From Synechococcus sp. RS9916 (GTDB taxonomy: Bacteria; Cyanobacteriota; Cyanobacteriia; PCC-6307; Cyanobiaceae): a stretch of DNA of 64,000 nt. Location of the stretch: the NCBI RefSeq assembly GCF_000153825.1, contig NZ_DS022299.1:523216-587215 (forward strand). Reading direction: 5' to 3'. Shown here one piece after another: positions 53,378-62,937 of this stretch; positions within the stretch are counted from its first letter, which is position 1, and every line of letters begins with the position of its first letter. The position numbers and the translations under genes were made by a program. The notes below the pieces were generated by a model, which saw only the letters and a list, made by a program, of their open reading frames with translations, did not search any database and was not told the DNA's origin.

Positions 53378-55180
53378 ATGACCGCCACCAACAAGGCGAT
53401 CCGCAATATTGCGATCATCGCCCACGTCGACCACGGAAAAACCACTCTGGTCGATGCGTTGCTGGCCCAATCAGGCATCTTCCGCGACAACGAAGCGGTG
53501 CCCACCTGCGTGATGGACTCCAACGACTTGGAGCGTGAGCGCGGCATCACGATCCTGTCAAAGAACACTGCGGTTGATTACAACGACACCCGCATCAACA
53601 TTGTTGATACCCCTGGCCACGCCGATTTCGGTGGCGAGGTGGAGCGTGTGCTGGGCATGGTGGATGGCTGTCTGCTGATCGTCGACGCCAACGAGGGCCC
53701 CATGCCCCAAACGCGCTTCGTGCTCAAGAAGGCGTTGGAGCAGGGCCTGCGTCCGATCGTTTTCGTCAACAAGATCGACCGTGCCCGCGTTGATCCTGAA
53801 ACTGCCGTCGACAAGGTCCTCGATCTGTTCCTCGAGCTGGGTGCCGACGACGACCAGTGCGACTTCCCTTATCTCTTCGGAAGTGGTCTGGGTGGCTTCG
53901 CCAAGCCCGACATGAAGACCGAGAGCGACAACATGCGTCCGCTCTTCGATGCCATCCTGCGCCACGTTCCACCGCCGGTCGGGGACGCCGAGAAGCCCCT
54001 GCAGCTTCAGATCACCACCCTGGATTACTCCGATTTTCTTGGCAGGATCATCATTGGCCGTGTTCACAACGGCAAGATCCGTCAGGGCCAAAGCGCAGCG
54101 TTGATCAAGGACGACGGCAGTGTGAAGCGCGGTCGGATCAGCAAGCTGCTGGGCTTTGAAGGCCTGCAGCGCGTTGAGATCGAAGAGGCCGCCGCCGGCG
54201 ACATGGTGGCCGTTGCCGGTTTCGATGACGTCAACATCGGCGAAACCATCGCTTGTCCCGATGAGCCCAAGGCATTGCCACTGATCAAGGTGGATGAGCC
54301 CACCCTGCAGATGACCTTCGTGGTCAACGATTCACCGTTCGCGGGTAAGGAAGGCAAATTCGTCACCAGCCGCCAGGTGCGCGATCGCCTCCAGCGCGAA
54401 CTGCTCACCAACGTGGCGTTGCGGGTTGAAGACACCGATTCCCCCGACCGTTTTGCCGTCAGCGGCCGCGGTGAACTGCACCTTGGCATCCTGATCGAAA
54501 CCATGCGCCGGGAGGGCTATGAGTTCCAGGTGTCTCAGCCTCAGGTGATTTTCCGCACCATCGATGGCACGCCTTGCGAGCCGGTGGAAACCCTGGTGAT
54601 GGATGTTCCTGAAGCGGCTGTCGGCGCCTGCATCGAGAAACTCGGCACCCGCAAGGGCGAGATGCAAAACATGGAGACCAGCTCTGATGGCCGCACGCAG
54701 CTGGAGTTCATCGTTCCGTCCCGCGGTCTGATCGGCTTCCGCGGTGAGTTCATCCGCGCCACCCGTGGCGAGGGCATCATGAGCCATTCTTTCTTTGAAT
54801 ATCGCCCGATGCTGGGTGACTTCGAGACCCGCCGGAATGGTGTGTTGATTGCCTTTGAAGAAGGAACGGCCACGTTCTATGCCCTCAAGAACGCGGAAGA
54901 CCGCGGTCAGTTCTTCATCTCGCCTGGCACCAAGGTGTACAAGGGCATGATCATCGGCGAGAACAACCGTCCTCAAGATCTCGAGATCAACGTCTGCAAG
55001 GCCAAGCAGCTCACCAACATGCGTTCTGCTGGCGCTGAGGAACTCGACACTCTGCAAGCACCGGTTCAGATGACCCTGGAGCGTGCCCTTGAGTACATCG
55101 GTCCCGATGAAATGCTGGAAGTGACGCCTGAATCGATTCGCCTGCGCAAGCTTCCCGCCAAGAAGATGGCCAAGCGTTGA
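53378..55180 (+). CDS. typA: Translational GTPase TypA/BipA
   Basis: A 600-residue ribosome-binding GTPase that helps 50S assembly and stress responses. Seen: G1 [15 protein letters not shown] (residues about 16-30), switch [17 protein letters not shown]3 [15 protein letters not shown]4 NKIDR, and the C-terminal domain [20 protein letters not shown]. The gene runs into a DUF309 gene with a 4-base overlap. Confidence 0.96.
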   Translation: MTATNKAIRNIAIIAHVDHGKTTLVDALLAQSGIFRDNEAVPTCVMDSNDLERERGITILSKNTAVDYNDTRINIVDTPGHADFGGEVERVLGMVDGCLLIVDANEGPMPQTRFVLKKALEQGLRPIVFVNKIDRARVDPETAVDKVLDLFLELGADDDQCDFPYLFGSGLGGFAKPDMKTESDNMRPLFDAILRHVPPPVGDAEKPLQLQITTLDYSDFLGRIIIGRVHNGKIRQGQSAALIKDDGSVKRGRISKLLGFEGLQRVEIEEAAAGDMVAVAGFDDVNIGETIACPDEPKALPLIKVDEPTLQMTFVVNDSPFAGKEGKFVTSRQVRDRLQRELLTNVALRVEDTDSPDRFAVSGRGELHLGILIETMRREGYEFQVSQPQVIFRTIDGTPCEPVETLVMDVPEAAVGACIEKLGTRKGEMQNMETSSDGRTQLEFIVPSRGLIGFRGEFIRATRGEGIMSHSFFEYRPMLGDFETRRNGVLIAFEEGTATFYALKNAEDRGQFFISPGTKVYKGMIIGENNRPQDLEINVCKAKQLTNMRSAGAEELDTLQAPVQMTLERALEYIGPDEMLEVTPESIRLRKLPAKKMAKR

Positions 55181-55557
55181 ACGCCGATCCATCCATTGAT
55201 CCAATTCGGCTCGACGCCCGCTTTCAGCGTGGTGTCGAGCTTTTTAATGCTGCGTCTTGGTATGACGCGCATGACGTGCTCGAAGAGCTTTGGCATGAGA
55301 CGGCTGATCCCGACCGGCGTGTACTGCAGGGACTGATTCAGGTGGCCGTCGCCCACGTTCATCTCGAGCGCGGCAACCGCAAGGGGGCCACCATTCTTCT
55401 GGGGGAAGGATTAGGTCGTTTGACTGGCAGGGCCTTACCGGATTTCGGTCTGGATCTGGATCAGCTGCGCTCTCGAGTCTCTGTGCGTCTGCAGGCGCTT
55501 CAGCAGGACGAAGATCCCGCTTGTTGTCCCGTCCCTGTGCTACTCGATCTCCCGTGA
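55177..55557 (+). CDS. DUF309 domain protein, 126 aa
   Basis: A helical protein with the DUF309 signature: FQRGVELFNAASWYDAHDVLEELWHE, then DPDRRVLQGLIQVAVAHVHL. Some members of the family occur near sugar or peptidase genes; function unknown. TTG start overlapping the typA stop by 4 bases; ends within the start of the next gene. Confidence 0.85.
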   Translation: MNADPSIDPIRLDARFQRGVELFNAASWYDAHDVLEELWHETADPDRRVLQGLIQVAVAHVHLERGNRKGATILLGEGLGRLTGRALPDFGLDLDQLRSRVSVRLQALQQDEDPACCPVPVLLDLP

Positions 55558-56111
55558 GCTCCTCGGTACATTGGCCCCAGTTGATCGCGGGATGGTCGTT
55601 GCCTGCCTTTGTGCACCCTTGGCTTCTTCGGAGCCTTCCCCGCCTAGGGCTCACGGCCCTGCTTTCGCTGCTTGCGATCGGCGTCTCTGATCGCAGTGTT
55701 GCTGCCCAGCCTCAAGATTCTGGTGTGCAGTCATCGGTTGCCGAGGCCAACGGGGCTGAAACACCAGGACCGACAGCGTCAGGCGGTCTGATCACGATTG
55801 AATCCGATACGCAAAGTGCCGACAATCTCACTGGAGTGGTGACTGCGGCCGGCAACGTCCGCATTGTCTATCCATCCCGCGGAATGGTGGCCACCGCCCG
55901 TCAAGTGCAATATTTCAGCCGTGAGGGTCGCCTTGTACTCAGCGGCGATGTGGATGTCACCCAGGAGGGTGGGAATGCACTCCGTGCTGAGCGGGTGATC
56001 TATCTGCTGGATCAGGAGCGCGCCGAAGCGGACCCCACGCCTGGTCAGCAGGTGTTCAGTCAGATGGTGATCGGCCCTGACCGCAAGGTTCCGACGCCTC
56101 TAGCGCCATGA
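55554..56111 (+). CDS. LptA/OstA-type periplasmic protein
   Basis: A 185-residue protein with an N-terminal hydrophobic signal (LGLTALLSLLAIGV, residues about 31-44), then one OstA beta-jellyroll unit (ITIESDTQSADNLTGVVTAA, RIVYPSRGMVATARQVQYF, LVLSGDVDVTQEGGNALRAE). In the Lpt system LptA carries lipopolysaccharide across the periplasm. GTG start at 55554 in the DUF309 stop. The following genes are LptB and LptF/G types, supporting the role. Confidence 0.82.
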   Translation: MSSSVHWPQLIAGWSLPAFVHPWLLRSLPRLGLTALLSLLAIGVSDRSVAAQPQDSGVQSSVAEANGAETPGPTASGGLITIESDTQSADNLTGVVTAAGNVRIVYPSRGMVATARQVQYFSREGRLVLSGDVDVTQEGGNALRAERVIYLLDQERAEADPTPGQQVFSQMVIGPDRKVPTPLAP

Positions 56112-56836
56112 GCCTCACCCTGGAACGGGTCGCCCTCACCCTTGGGGGACGTCCGCTGGTGAGGGATGTGTCCCTCATCCTTGAACCGGGCGAAGTGATC
56201 GGCTTGCTGGGTCCCAACGGTGCCGGCAAGACCACCACCTTCAACTTGGTCATCGGCCTTTTGCGTCCGGACACGGGGCAGGTGCTGATGGACGGCCATC
56301 CCGTCGCGGCCTTGTCCATGCCGGAGCGTGCTCGCCTCGGGATTGGCTATTTGCCTCAGGAACCGAGTGTGTTCCGCCAACTCTCGGTGCGTGAAAACCT
56401 GCAGCTCGTGTTGGCCCAAAGCGGTCTGGCCTCTGTGCAGGCCCGTGATCGCCTGCATCAGTTGATCGACGAATTTCACCTTCAGCCCTTTGTGGATCGC
56501 AAGGGCTACCAGCTTTCCGGTGGTGAGCGGCGTCGCACAGAAGTGGCGCGTGCCCTGGCTGTGGGGCTTGAAGGTCCGCGCTATCTCTTGCTGGATGAAC
56601 CCTTCGCCGGGGTGGATCCCCTGGCGGTGGCCGATCTCCAGGCCTTGATTCATTCCCTGCGGGAACGCGGCATGGGAATCCTGATCACCGACCACAACGT
56701 GCGCGAAACCCTGGCCATCACTGACCGGGCTTACATCCTCACGGACGGAAGCATCCTGGCCTCCGGTCGATCTGATCAGGTGGCCCATGACCCTCTGGTG
56801 CGCCGTCACTATCTCGGGGAGGGCTTTCAACTGTGA
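56108..56836 (+). CDS. lptB: LPS export ABC transporter ATPase LptB
   Basis: A 242-residue ABC ATPase: Walker A GPNGAGKTTTF, Q-loop LPQEPSVFRQLSV, signature LSGGERRRTEVARAL, Walker B YLLLDEPFAGVDP, and His in ITDHNVRETL. The ERRR variant of the signature and the length match LptB. 4-base overlaps with both neighbours. Confidence 0.92.
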   Translation: MSLTLERVALTLGGRPLVRDVSLILEPGEVIGLLGPNGAGKTTTFNLVIGLLRPDTGQVLMDGHPVAALSMPERARLGIGYLPQEPSVFRQLSVRENLQLVLAQSGLASVQARDRLHQLIDEFHLQPFVDRKGYQLSGGERRRTEVARALAVGLEGPRYLLLDEPFAGVDPLAVADLQALIHSLRERGMGILITDHNVRETLAITDRAYILTDGSILASGRSDQVAHDPLVRRHYLGEGFQL

Positions 56837-58002
56837 TTGACACGATTCAAGCCACGTTGTCCCGCTGGATTCGGCGGATCCCCCTGCTCGATCGCTGGCT
56901 GATCTCTGAACTGGTGGGTCCGCTGATCTTCGCGATTGCGGCCTTCACAGTGGTCTCCCTCTCGGTGGGGGTGATGTTTGAACTGGTGCGCAAGATCGTT
57001 GAATCAGGCCTGCCGGTGTTGATCGCTCTTCAGGTGCTGTTGCTGCGCCTGCCGAGCTTTCTGGTGATCTCATTCCCGATGGCCACGCTGATGGCCACGC
57101 TTCTGGCCTACAGCCGTTTGTCGGCGAACAGTGAGCTCACCGCCCTGCGCAGTGTCGGTGTCACCGCCCGGCGCATGATCGCTCCGGCTTTGGCTCTCTC
57201 CCTGGTGATGACCACGCTCACCTTTGTGTTCAACGATGTGATCGTGCCGAGGGCGAACCGCAATGCCGAGGTGACGCTTCAGCGGGCGTTGGGTAAGGCG
57301 ATCGCCACAGAAAAGGGTGATGACATTGTCTATTCGCGCTTCGGACGTCTTGCTGGAGCCGATGAGGGGGACCGCACTCGTGGATTGGCGCAATTGTTCT
57401 ATGCGCGTGAATTCCGCAAGGGGACGATGCAGGGCGTCACCCTGCTCGATTTCTCCCGGGTTGGTTTTACCCAAATGTTGGTGGCCGACGAAGCCAAGTG
57501 GAATGACAAAGAAGGCAAGTGGGAATTTCTCAACGGCCAGAGCGTCACGCTGACCCCTGAGGGAGGCACGATTACGGCGCAGTTTGATCGTTACCTCTAT
57601 CCACTCAGTGCAGCGCCGGTGCGGATTGCCAAGCTGCCAAAAGATGCCAACAACATGACGGTGCTTGAGGCTGTTGAAGCCGAGCAGTTGCTCCGTGATG
57701 CAGGGGATCGCAAAGAAGCGCGTCGCCTGCGTGTTCGCATCCAGGAAAAATTCACCCTCCCGATGGCTTGCCTGGTGTTTGGTCTGATCGGCAGCAGCCT
57801 TGGTGCGAAGCCCAACAACCGCACCAGCCGCAGCCAGGGATTTGGTATCAGCGTGGTGCTGATTCTGGTGTACTACGTGCTGAGTTTTAGTTTCAGTTCG
57901 CTTGGGGTCAAAGGCACCCTCCCTCCACTGTTGGCGGCCTGGATGCCTGTTTTGATCTCCTTGGCTGGTGGCTGGACTTTGCTGCGCCAGGCCAGTCGCT
58001 GA
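56833..58002 (+). CDS. LptF/LptG-family permease
   Basis: A 389-residue YjgP/YjgQ permease: three N-terminal helices (about 28-48, 63-85, 106-130), a periplasmic jellyroll domain (about 150-290), then three C-terminal helices. Seen: LLDRWLISELVGPLIFAIAA and a C-terminal FGISVVLILVYYVLSFSF. A single permease gene suggests a homodimer, as in other cyanobacteria. GTG start overlaps lptB. Confidence 0.88.
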   Translation: MIDTIQATLSRWIRRIPLLDRWLISELVGPLIFAIAAFTVVSLSVGVMFELVRKIVESGLPVLIALQVLLLRLPSFLVISFPMATLMATLLAYSRLSANSELTALRSVGVTARRMIAPALALSLVMTTLTFVFNDVIVPRANRNAEVTLQRALGKAIATEKGDDIVYSRFGRLAGADEGDRTRGLAQLFYAREFRKGTMQGVTLLDFSRVGFTQMLVADEAKWNDKEGKWEFLNGQSVTLTPEGGTITAQFDRYLYPLSAAPVRIAKLPKDANNMTVLEAVEAEQLLRDAGDRKEARRLRVRIQEKFTLPMACLVFGLIGSSLGAKPNNRTSRSQGFGISVVLILVYYVLSFSFSSLGVKGTLPPLLAAWMPVLISLAGGWTLLRQASR

Positions 58003-58035
58003 GTGTTCCCTTCAGACTCTGTTCCATTGCTGACC

Positions 58036-58968
58036 ATGTTTTCGATGCCGATTGCAGGTGACGATCCGGTGTTGCTCCTAGGGCTTTCGGCCTTTGCACT
58101 GTTACTGGTGGCTCTGCCCTGGGGCTTTTGGGCTTTGTCCAGCGGCAAAACCTCTTCGGGCGTGCGTGTTCTGATCGCCCTCGCCAACTTGGCTCTCACG
58201 GCTCAGCTGGTGTTGCGCTGGTGGCAGTCCGGCCATTTCCCGATCAGCAACCTCTACGAGTCCCTTTGTTTTCTGGCCTGGGCCTGCACCCTCACCCAGC
58301 TTTTGGTGGAGCGCAGCTGGCCGTCCCCGCTTGTGGCTGCAGCCGCCACACCCATGGGCCTGGGTTGTGTGGCTTTCGCCAGTTTTGCTCTTCCTGATCG
58401 CTTGCAAGAGGCATCCCCTCTTGTTCCAGCGCTTCGATCGAGCTGGTTGGTCATGCACGTCAGCGTGATCATGGTTAGCTATGCGGCCTTGCTGGTGGGC
58501 TCTCTGCTGTCGGTTGCTGTGCTGCTGACCGACCGTGAGAACGCTCTTGAGCTGCGCAGCAGCTCCATCGGCAGTGGCGGATTTCGCCGGGCTTCTTTGG
58601 AGGGCGGAACCGCAACGGCTGAGCTGGATTTGCAGTCGGTGGCCTTCAGTCGCACGGAACAACTCGACAACCTCAGCTATCGCACGATCACCGTGGGCTT
58701 CCTGTTGCTCACTGTGGGCATCATCAGCGGTGCAGTGTGGGCGAATGAAGCTTGGGGCAGCTGGTGGAGCTGGGACCCTAAGGAAACCTGGGCGCTGATC
58801 TGTTGGCTGGTGTATGCCGCTTATCTGCACACCCGCTTGAGCCGTGGCTGGCAGGGAAGAAAGCCGGCATTCGTGGCGGCATTGGGGTTGGTGGTGATTG
58901 TGGTTTGCTACATCGGCGTCAATCTGCTGGGCATTGGCTTGCACAGCTATGGCTGGTTCTTCGGATGA
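58036..58968 (+). CDS. ccsA: Cytochrome c biogenesis protein CcsA (system II)
   Basis: A 310-residue polytopic protein that delivers heme with CcsB to lumenal apocytochromes c. Seen: [31 protein letters not shown], and the heme-handling tryptophan motif [13 protein letters not shown], then the late His in [15 protein letters not shown]. The frame opens at GTG 58003; ATG 58036 fits better. It starts 33 bases after the permease. Confidence 0.93.
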   Translation: MFSMPIAGDDPVLLLGLSAFALLLVALPWGFWALSSGKTSSGVRVLIALANLALTAQLVLRWWQSGHFPISNLYESLCFLAWACTLTQLLVERSWPSPLVAAAATPMGLGCVAFASFALPDRLQEASPLVPALRSSWLVMHVSVIMVSYAALLVGSLLSVAVLLTDRENALELRSSSIGSGGFRRASLEGGTATAELDLQSVAFSRTEQLDNLSYRTITVGFLLLTVGIISGAVWANEAWGSWWSWDPKETWALICWLVYAAYLHTRLSRGWQGRKPAFVAALGLVVIVVCYIGVNLLGIGLHSYGWFFG

Positions 58969-59242
58969 CCGTTGAATCTGAGAGTCTCGCTTTTCAACCT
59001 TCAGATCGAGGCCCCTCAGGCTTGGTAATCCTTGGCTCGGATTGGCTGTGCCCTTCGTTCGCGAGAGGGTGATCGTTCTTGATCCAGATCTGAGGATCTG
59101 GCCCCACGAGGCCATCGCATTCATCTCTCAATGTTGCCTTGTCTCCCAGGCGATGGTTGATGCGCTCGGGTGATATGAGCCTTCTGTTCGATAAAGCCCT
59201 CCTGATTTCGAACGTTGCGTTACTGGAATTGGCTTTTGGGCA

Positions 59243-59271
59243 TTGACCTGCGATAAGTACACCGCTATCAA
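59243..59271 (+). promoter_or_regulatory. Sigma-70-type promoter of the cyAbrB gene
   Basis: TTGACC, 17-base spacer, TATCAA, with the -10 box ending 24 bases before the ATG. Position and spacing fit a vegetative promoter. Bases 58969-59242 upstream contain no supportable gene. Confidence 0.5.
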
Positions 59272-59294
59272 CAAAGTAATTCCTCTTTGATTCC

Positions 59295-59660
59295 ATGCTG
59301 ACCGGAAGCGAACTGCTCGCCAAAGTGAAGGATCTTGGCGATGTCTCCAAGACCGATCTTGCGACTGCCTGCGGCTATGTCTCGGAAAAGAAAGATGGTA
59401 GTCAGAGGGTGAATTTCACCGCTTTCTACGAAGCTCTGCTGAACGCCAAGGGCATCGACCTCGGAACGGGCAGTGCTGGTGTTGGTAAGGGGGGACGTAA
59501 ACTCAGCTACATCGCCAAGGTTCAAGGCAACGGCAACCTTCTGATTGGCAAGGCTTACACCGCAATGCTCGATCTCCAGCCTGGTGACGAGTTCGACATC
59601 AAGCTTGGTCGCAAGCAAATCCGGTTGATCCCCGTTGGTGGCAGTGAAGAGGACGAGTGA
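59295..59660 (+). CDS. cyAbrB-type transcription regulator
   Basis: A 121-residue protein of the cyanobacterial AbrB family, whose AbrB-type DNA-binding domain is C-terminal (here about 70-115, LIGKAYTAMLDLQPGDEFDI and RKQIRLIPV). The N-terminal half is helical (LTGSELLAKVKDLGDVSKTD). Members adjust carbon/nitrogen genes. It carries its own promoter and terminator. Confidence 0.85.
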   Translation: MLTGSELLAKVKDLGDVSKTDLATACGYVSEKKDGSQRVNFTAFYEALLNAKGIDLGTGSAGVGKGGRKLSYIAKVQGNGNLLIGKAYTAMLDLQPGDEFDIKLGRKQIRLIPVGGSEEDE

Positions 59661-59683
59661 GTTACACCATTGAATGGAAGGAC

Positions 59684-59716
59684 CAAGGGGTGCCACCGAG
59701 CAGGCGCCCCTTTTTC
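59684..59716 (+). terminator. Terminator of the cyAbrB gene
   Basis: GGGGTGCC, 8-base loop, GGCGCCCC (one G-T pair), then TTTTTC, 27 bases after the stop. Confidence 0.85.
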
Positions 59717-59731
59717 TTGACTCGCCGTGTC

Positions 59732-59962
59732 TCAGTCAGGAGGAGGTGATATGTACGGATTGCCAATGCCCTCTGTCGGAGTCTCATCCATCGCGAAAGG
59801 GACTCCTCCCTTGTTGACGAATTTCCGTCCACTGTCATCCAATGGAATTTTCTTCTCTTCTTTGAAGTGGTGGTCGTTAGGCAAACCGGTTTCGTATCCG
59901 CCGCTGACCTCCTTCAATTCATCAAAGGAGAGCTCTTTGTCCTTGTCTGTCTCTCCAGCCAT
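59732..59962 (-). CDS. Peptide with a double-glycine secretion leader, 76 aa
   Basis: The first 22 residues end LSFDELKEVSGG, a textbook bacteriocin-type leader (LSxxEL...V/ISGG) that C39 peptidase exporters cut after Gly-Gly. The remaining 54 residues are polar, with no cysteine, rich in Glu, Lys, Gly and Pro (YETGLPNDHHFKEEKK, and ending NPYISPPPD). The start is supported by GGAG 8 bases before the ATG. It is thus a candidate secreted peptide, not a lanthipeptide. No C39 exporter or modification gene is in view. It faces the cyAbrB gene tail to tail. Confidence 0.72.
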   Translation of the reverse strand: MAGETDKDKELSFDELKEVSGGYETGLPNDHHFKEEKKIPLDDSGRKFVNKGGVPFAMDETPTEGIGNPYISPPPD

Positions 59963-60042
59963 CGGGAACTCCAGGACTGCCTCAGTTCTAAGCGCTTTTC
60001 ACGTCGGTAGGCCAGAGTCTTCAATCCGTTTCCACGGCTATG

Positions 60043-61002
60043 TCACCTGTTTATAAGCCCCCAGGCTCGTTGCACTTCGATCAGCGGCTGATCAGCAATG
60101 GTGAAGTAATCGATCGCCAATAAATCTTGCCGGCATGCGCGGCCCCTTTTCAGAGCATTAACAACCCTTTCACACATGCCAGGGGCCGAAATCTGATGAG
60201 GATGACTTCCGGTTACAACACTGTCGAATAGACCGCCTTCGTACATCGCCATCACGCCAAGGAACCATAGTGTTGCTCCAGTGACGGAGCTGCTGGCGGC
60301 GCCAAACGCTGCGTTTTCCACCTCGCCGATCATGTCGACGTCATAGTTGCCAAGCACGTGGAGCCAGTCGTGATGTGCGAGAGCCGCATTGGCACCACCG
60401 AGTTCTCCAGGCGTCGTAAAGCCATGGCGTTGATAGTGCTGCCACACCGCTGCGCCAAGCGTGTCGTCCGGGAGTTCCGCTAACGAGCGCCATTGGGCAG
60501 CGAGCTCCGGGTCGGGCTCCATGGTGAAGGTCCAGGATTGTGGGCCATGGGCCTTCAGTAGTTGATCAAAGCCTTTCTGGCGTTGATCCTCTTCTCCCAT
60601 CCAAAACAGACGGTAAAAATCACTTTGCGCTTGTTGCCGCGCTTGTAATGCCACATCGCGCGCCAGCACCAAGGAACGATCGTGAACCTTGAGTTCGCTG
60701 GCCCAGTGCTCCACCGAGGCTTCCAATCGTGAAGGCACCGGATTCAGCATCATCTCCGCCAGCACCATCAGTTCGATCAGTTCCAGGCGCTGCAGTGGAT
60801 CGGGAAAACTCTGTGCAGCCTCTTGAACGTTGATGCCATTGATGGCTTTGAAATCAATGTCAACGCCAATGAGCTCACGAAAAAGTAGCCCTAAGAATCG
60901 GGGCTGGAAGTCGGATCCCCAGGAATCACCAATGCGGCAAGCTCCCACTACAGCGGCCGCTACATCTGGAGCCTGAGTGATGGTGGTGTGGGCAAGAAAC
61001 AT
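60043..61002 (-). CDS. Coq4-motif protein with an extra helical N-terminal part, 319 aa
   Basis: The C-terminal third holds AHHDWLHVLGNYDVDMIGEV, an exact HDxxH-(11 residues)-E motif, the zinc site of Coq4 (ubiquinone biosynthesis). The N-terminal 180 residues are helical (LELIELMVLAEMMLNPV, and ASVEHWASELKVHDRSLVLA) and perhaps TerB-like, but I am not certain. Cyanobacteria make plastoquinone and not ubiquinone, so the role is open. ATG at 61002 with GAGG 9 bases upstream is preferred over a TTG at 61017. Confidence 0.75.
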   Translation of the reverse strand: MFLAHTTITQAPDVAAAVVGACRIGDSWGSDFQPRFLGLLFRELIGVDIDFKAINGINVQEAAQSFPDPLQRLELIELMVLAEMMLNPVPSRLEASVEHWASELKVHDRSLVLARDVALQARQQAQSDFYRLFWMGEEDQRQKGFDQLLKAHGPQSWTFTMEPDPELAAQWRSLAELPDDTLGAAVWQHYQRHGFTTPGELGGANAALAHHDWLHVLGNYDVDMIGEVENAAFGAASSSVTGATLWFLGVMAMYEGGLFDSVVTGSHPHQISAPGMCERVVNALKRGRACRQDLLAIDYFTIADQPLIEVQRAWGLINR

Positions 61003-61017
61003 GGGGTTTGGCCTCAA

Positions 61018-61903
61018 GGGGCAACCTGGGTAGGCCTCGCTGGGGCTTCCTCCTCTTTAGTCACCAAAGCACGAACTATTTCGCTGGTTACTAAAGCAAT
61101 GGATTCGTTGCTGGCAACCGCAGGAGGGGGCAACAAAGCCTTTTTATTTTTCCCTCGGCCCAACATGAAGAACAGGACTACTTCAGGTCTAAACCCTATG
61201 TCGGATCTGATGGCCTAGCTTTATCCCTCCATTCTTTGAAACCTTGGGTGCGCCCTTCGTGGACCTCGTTTCGAATTTGTTGTTGAAGCGGAATAACTTT
61301 GATTGTTTCCCGGGGGGACATTGATGTCACGTCAAAGCGAAACAGGTCTTTCCACTACAAAAAGACGGACCAGTGACAGGATTGAAAACATCTTGGTCGT
61401 AACAGCAAGTGTGGGAGGAATCACGGCTCCTGCTCCCATAGTTGTGAAGCCGCATATCGCCAAGCGATCAAAGTGCTTAGGCCTGCTCCAAAGGTAAGAA
61501 TGACTACCAAAGCTTGAGTTGTCGTCATTGAAAGGTTTTCAAGAGCCACTTTTCTAAGGCAGCGGAGCCCTCTGGCGCTCTTGTTACCAAATCAGGTGAT
61601 TCAGAGCTCCGTTGCCGGCCAAAGTCAGTGGCAGAACCCTTGTGTTATTGATGCCACCATTCCCGGTCCATTGGCTGTAGTCACTTGGCTTGGTATCAGC
61701 AATCACTTGGGTTGTGGCTCCTGCTCGCTTTGGGTTGCTGAGATTTTGCTTCCCTGCACTCTTGGTATCCGAAGACTTGATGCATTTCACATGTTATATC
61801 ATTTTGTTGATCAAGGCGCAGTCTTTTACTGCCTTTTGTTGTGAGCCATGCAGTTACGCTGTTGTGCTATGCAGGCAAGTACCTCATTGGTGGCTAAAAT
61901 GAA
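61018..61903. other. AT-rich intergenic stretch with only weak ORFs
   Basis: No gene can be assigned firmly. A 57-codon plus-strand frame at 61324-61497 (starts MSRQSETGLSTTKRRTSDRI) has a G-run upstream and might be real. A 68-codon minus-strand frame at 61584-61790 lacks a ribosome site. Imperfect direct copies GTCACCAAAGCA and GTTACTAAAGCA lie near 61060-61100. Base composition is poorer in GC than in the flanking housekeeping regions. Confidence 0.35.
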
Positions 61904-62431
61904 TCATTGCTCGATGGGTGAACGCCCGTCAACTTGAACCAGGACGCTTTCGTCCATAAACCTCACATCAAATGATTGATCTTGGTTTTCATACACTTCG
62001 CCTGGCGCTAGTCGAATCAAGTGGCACTGTATTTTGAGTTCAACCATTGCGATGTTGTTTCGATCATTTTGTTTGACAGCAACTTGTGAAATCTTGCCGG
62101 TGGGTAGTTCGCGGGCCACTCTCCACCGAAAAATTGAGGTATTACCTACGTGATCTGCCCATTGGTCAGACCCTTGGGGAGCCCTTGGTATTGGCTCAAT
62201 TGACAATCCGAACTCATCGTCGTCTTGGTAAGTGGATATTCGTAACCATTGATTGTCCACATGTGCAAACAATGAAAGCAGCTGCAGCATTGGCACTGAT
62301 TTGTGGTGCCAGATGAGGGCTTCGGGTGTTGAGGCTTCGTTTAGTGCCATTTCTATGGCTTGCCATTCCTCGACATTGGAATTCAGAAGCTGTTCAAAGT
62401 TAACGCGTTGAAAATGAGTCCATTCAGTCAC
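61904..62431 (-). CDS. Hypothetical protein, 175 aa
   Basis: A soluble protein with alternating strands: an N-terminal helix (FQRVNFEQLLNSNVEEWQAI), then VDNQWLRISTYQDDDEFGLS and VAVKQNDRNNIAMVELKIQC, ending RFMDESVLVQVDGRSP. Rich in Gln, Asp and Asn, unlike neighbours. No family recognised. Stands alone between AT-rich gaps. Confidence 0.7.
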   Translation of the reverse strand: MTEWTHFQRVNFEQLLNSNVEEWQAIEMALNEASTPEALIWHHKSVPMLQLLSLFAHVDNQWLRISTYQDDDEFGLSIEPIPRAPQGSDQWADHVGNTSIFRWRVARELPTGKISQVAVKQNDRNNIAMVELKIQCHLIRLAPGEVYENQDQSFDVRFMDESVLVQVDGRSPIEQ

Positions 62432-62561
62432 GAATCTTGTGCGGTCTACTGGCTCAAGGTTACTCCTTTGTTTTTTGTTGTTGGCTTTGGTAGGTCATAA
62501 GTTACAGATGGGTTGATTCACATGGTTGGAAAGAGCCGTTTTGAATGATTAGCCGGGTTTG

Positions 62562-62723
62562 ATGAAGCATCGATATTTCTCTGTTACTTCTCAGCTTTGT
62601 GGCGACATTCGTGCATTGGCATTGATCTCGTTATTCGCAAGTAGTTCGACATTGGTGAATTCCTTTATCTCTTCGATCTCAAGATCAAGTGTGGGGCGAA
62701 TATTTCATCAAGCTCTTGCGTGA
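62562..62723 (+). CDS. Possible small membrane peptide, 53 aa
   Basis: MKHRYFSVTSQLCGDIRALA, then a hydrophobic Ser/Ala/Leu stretch (LALISLFASSSTLVNSF), ending SSVGRIFHQALA. No clear ribosome site. It is upstream of the Nif11-leader gene in the same direction, but 214 bases away. Weak evidence. Confidence 0.35.
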   Translation: MKHRYFSVTSQLCGDIRALALISLFASSSTLVNSFISSISRSSVGRIFHQALA

Positions 62724-62937
62724 TTTGATTGTTCCCGCAACTCGGTGCCTCTGTGTGGGGGGAGGCTCAGCCGCCAGCGCGTTGGCGAACACCACAGGAA
62801 ACTCTCATCGCACTCTCTCCTTGAGATACAGCTGGCGTGAGGCCTCCAAAGCAATGCTGAATAGGTCCCAGGCAGTGCCAATCCCCATGGTCATGACAAC
62901 ACCTTTGGCAACAGTTGTTCATTTTGCATCTTCGGTG

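Noticed and set aside
62805-62894. Minus-strand 29-codon frame MTMGIGTAWDLF
   Set aside because: No ribosome site and no supporting context; too short to be distinguished from chance.
62689-62937. N-terminal extension of the Nif11 frame
   Set aside because: The leader motif begins at the internal ATG 62938; the extension is composition-poor and unlike any Nif11 precursor.
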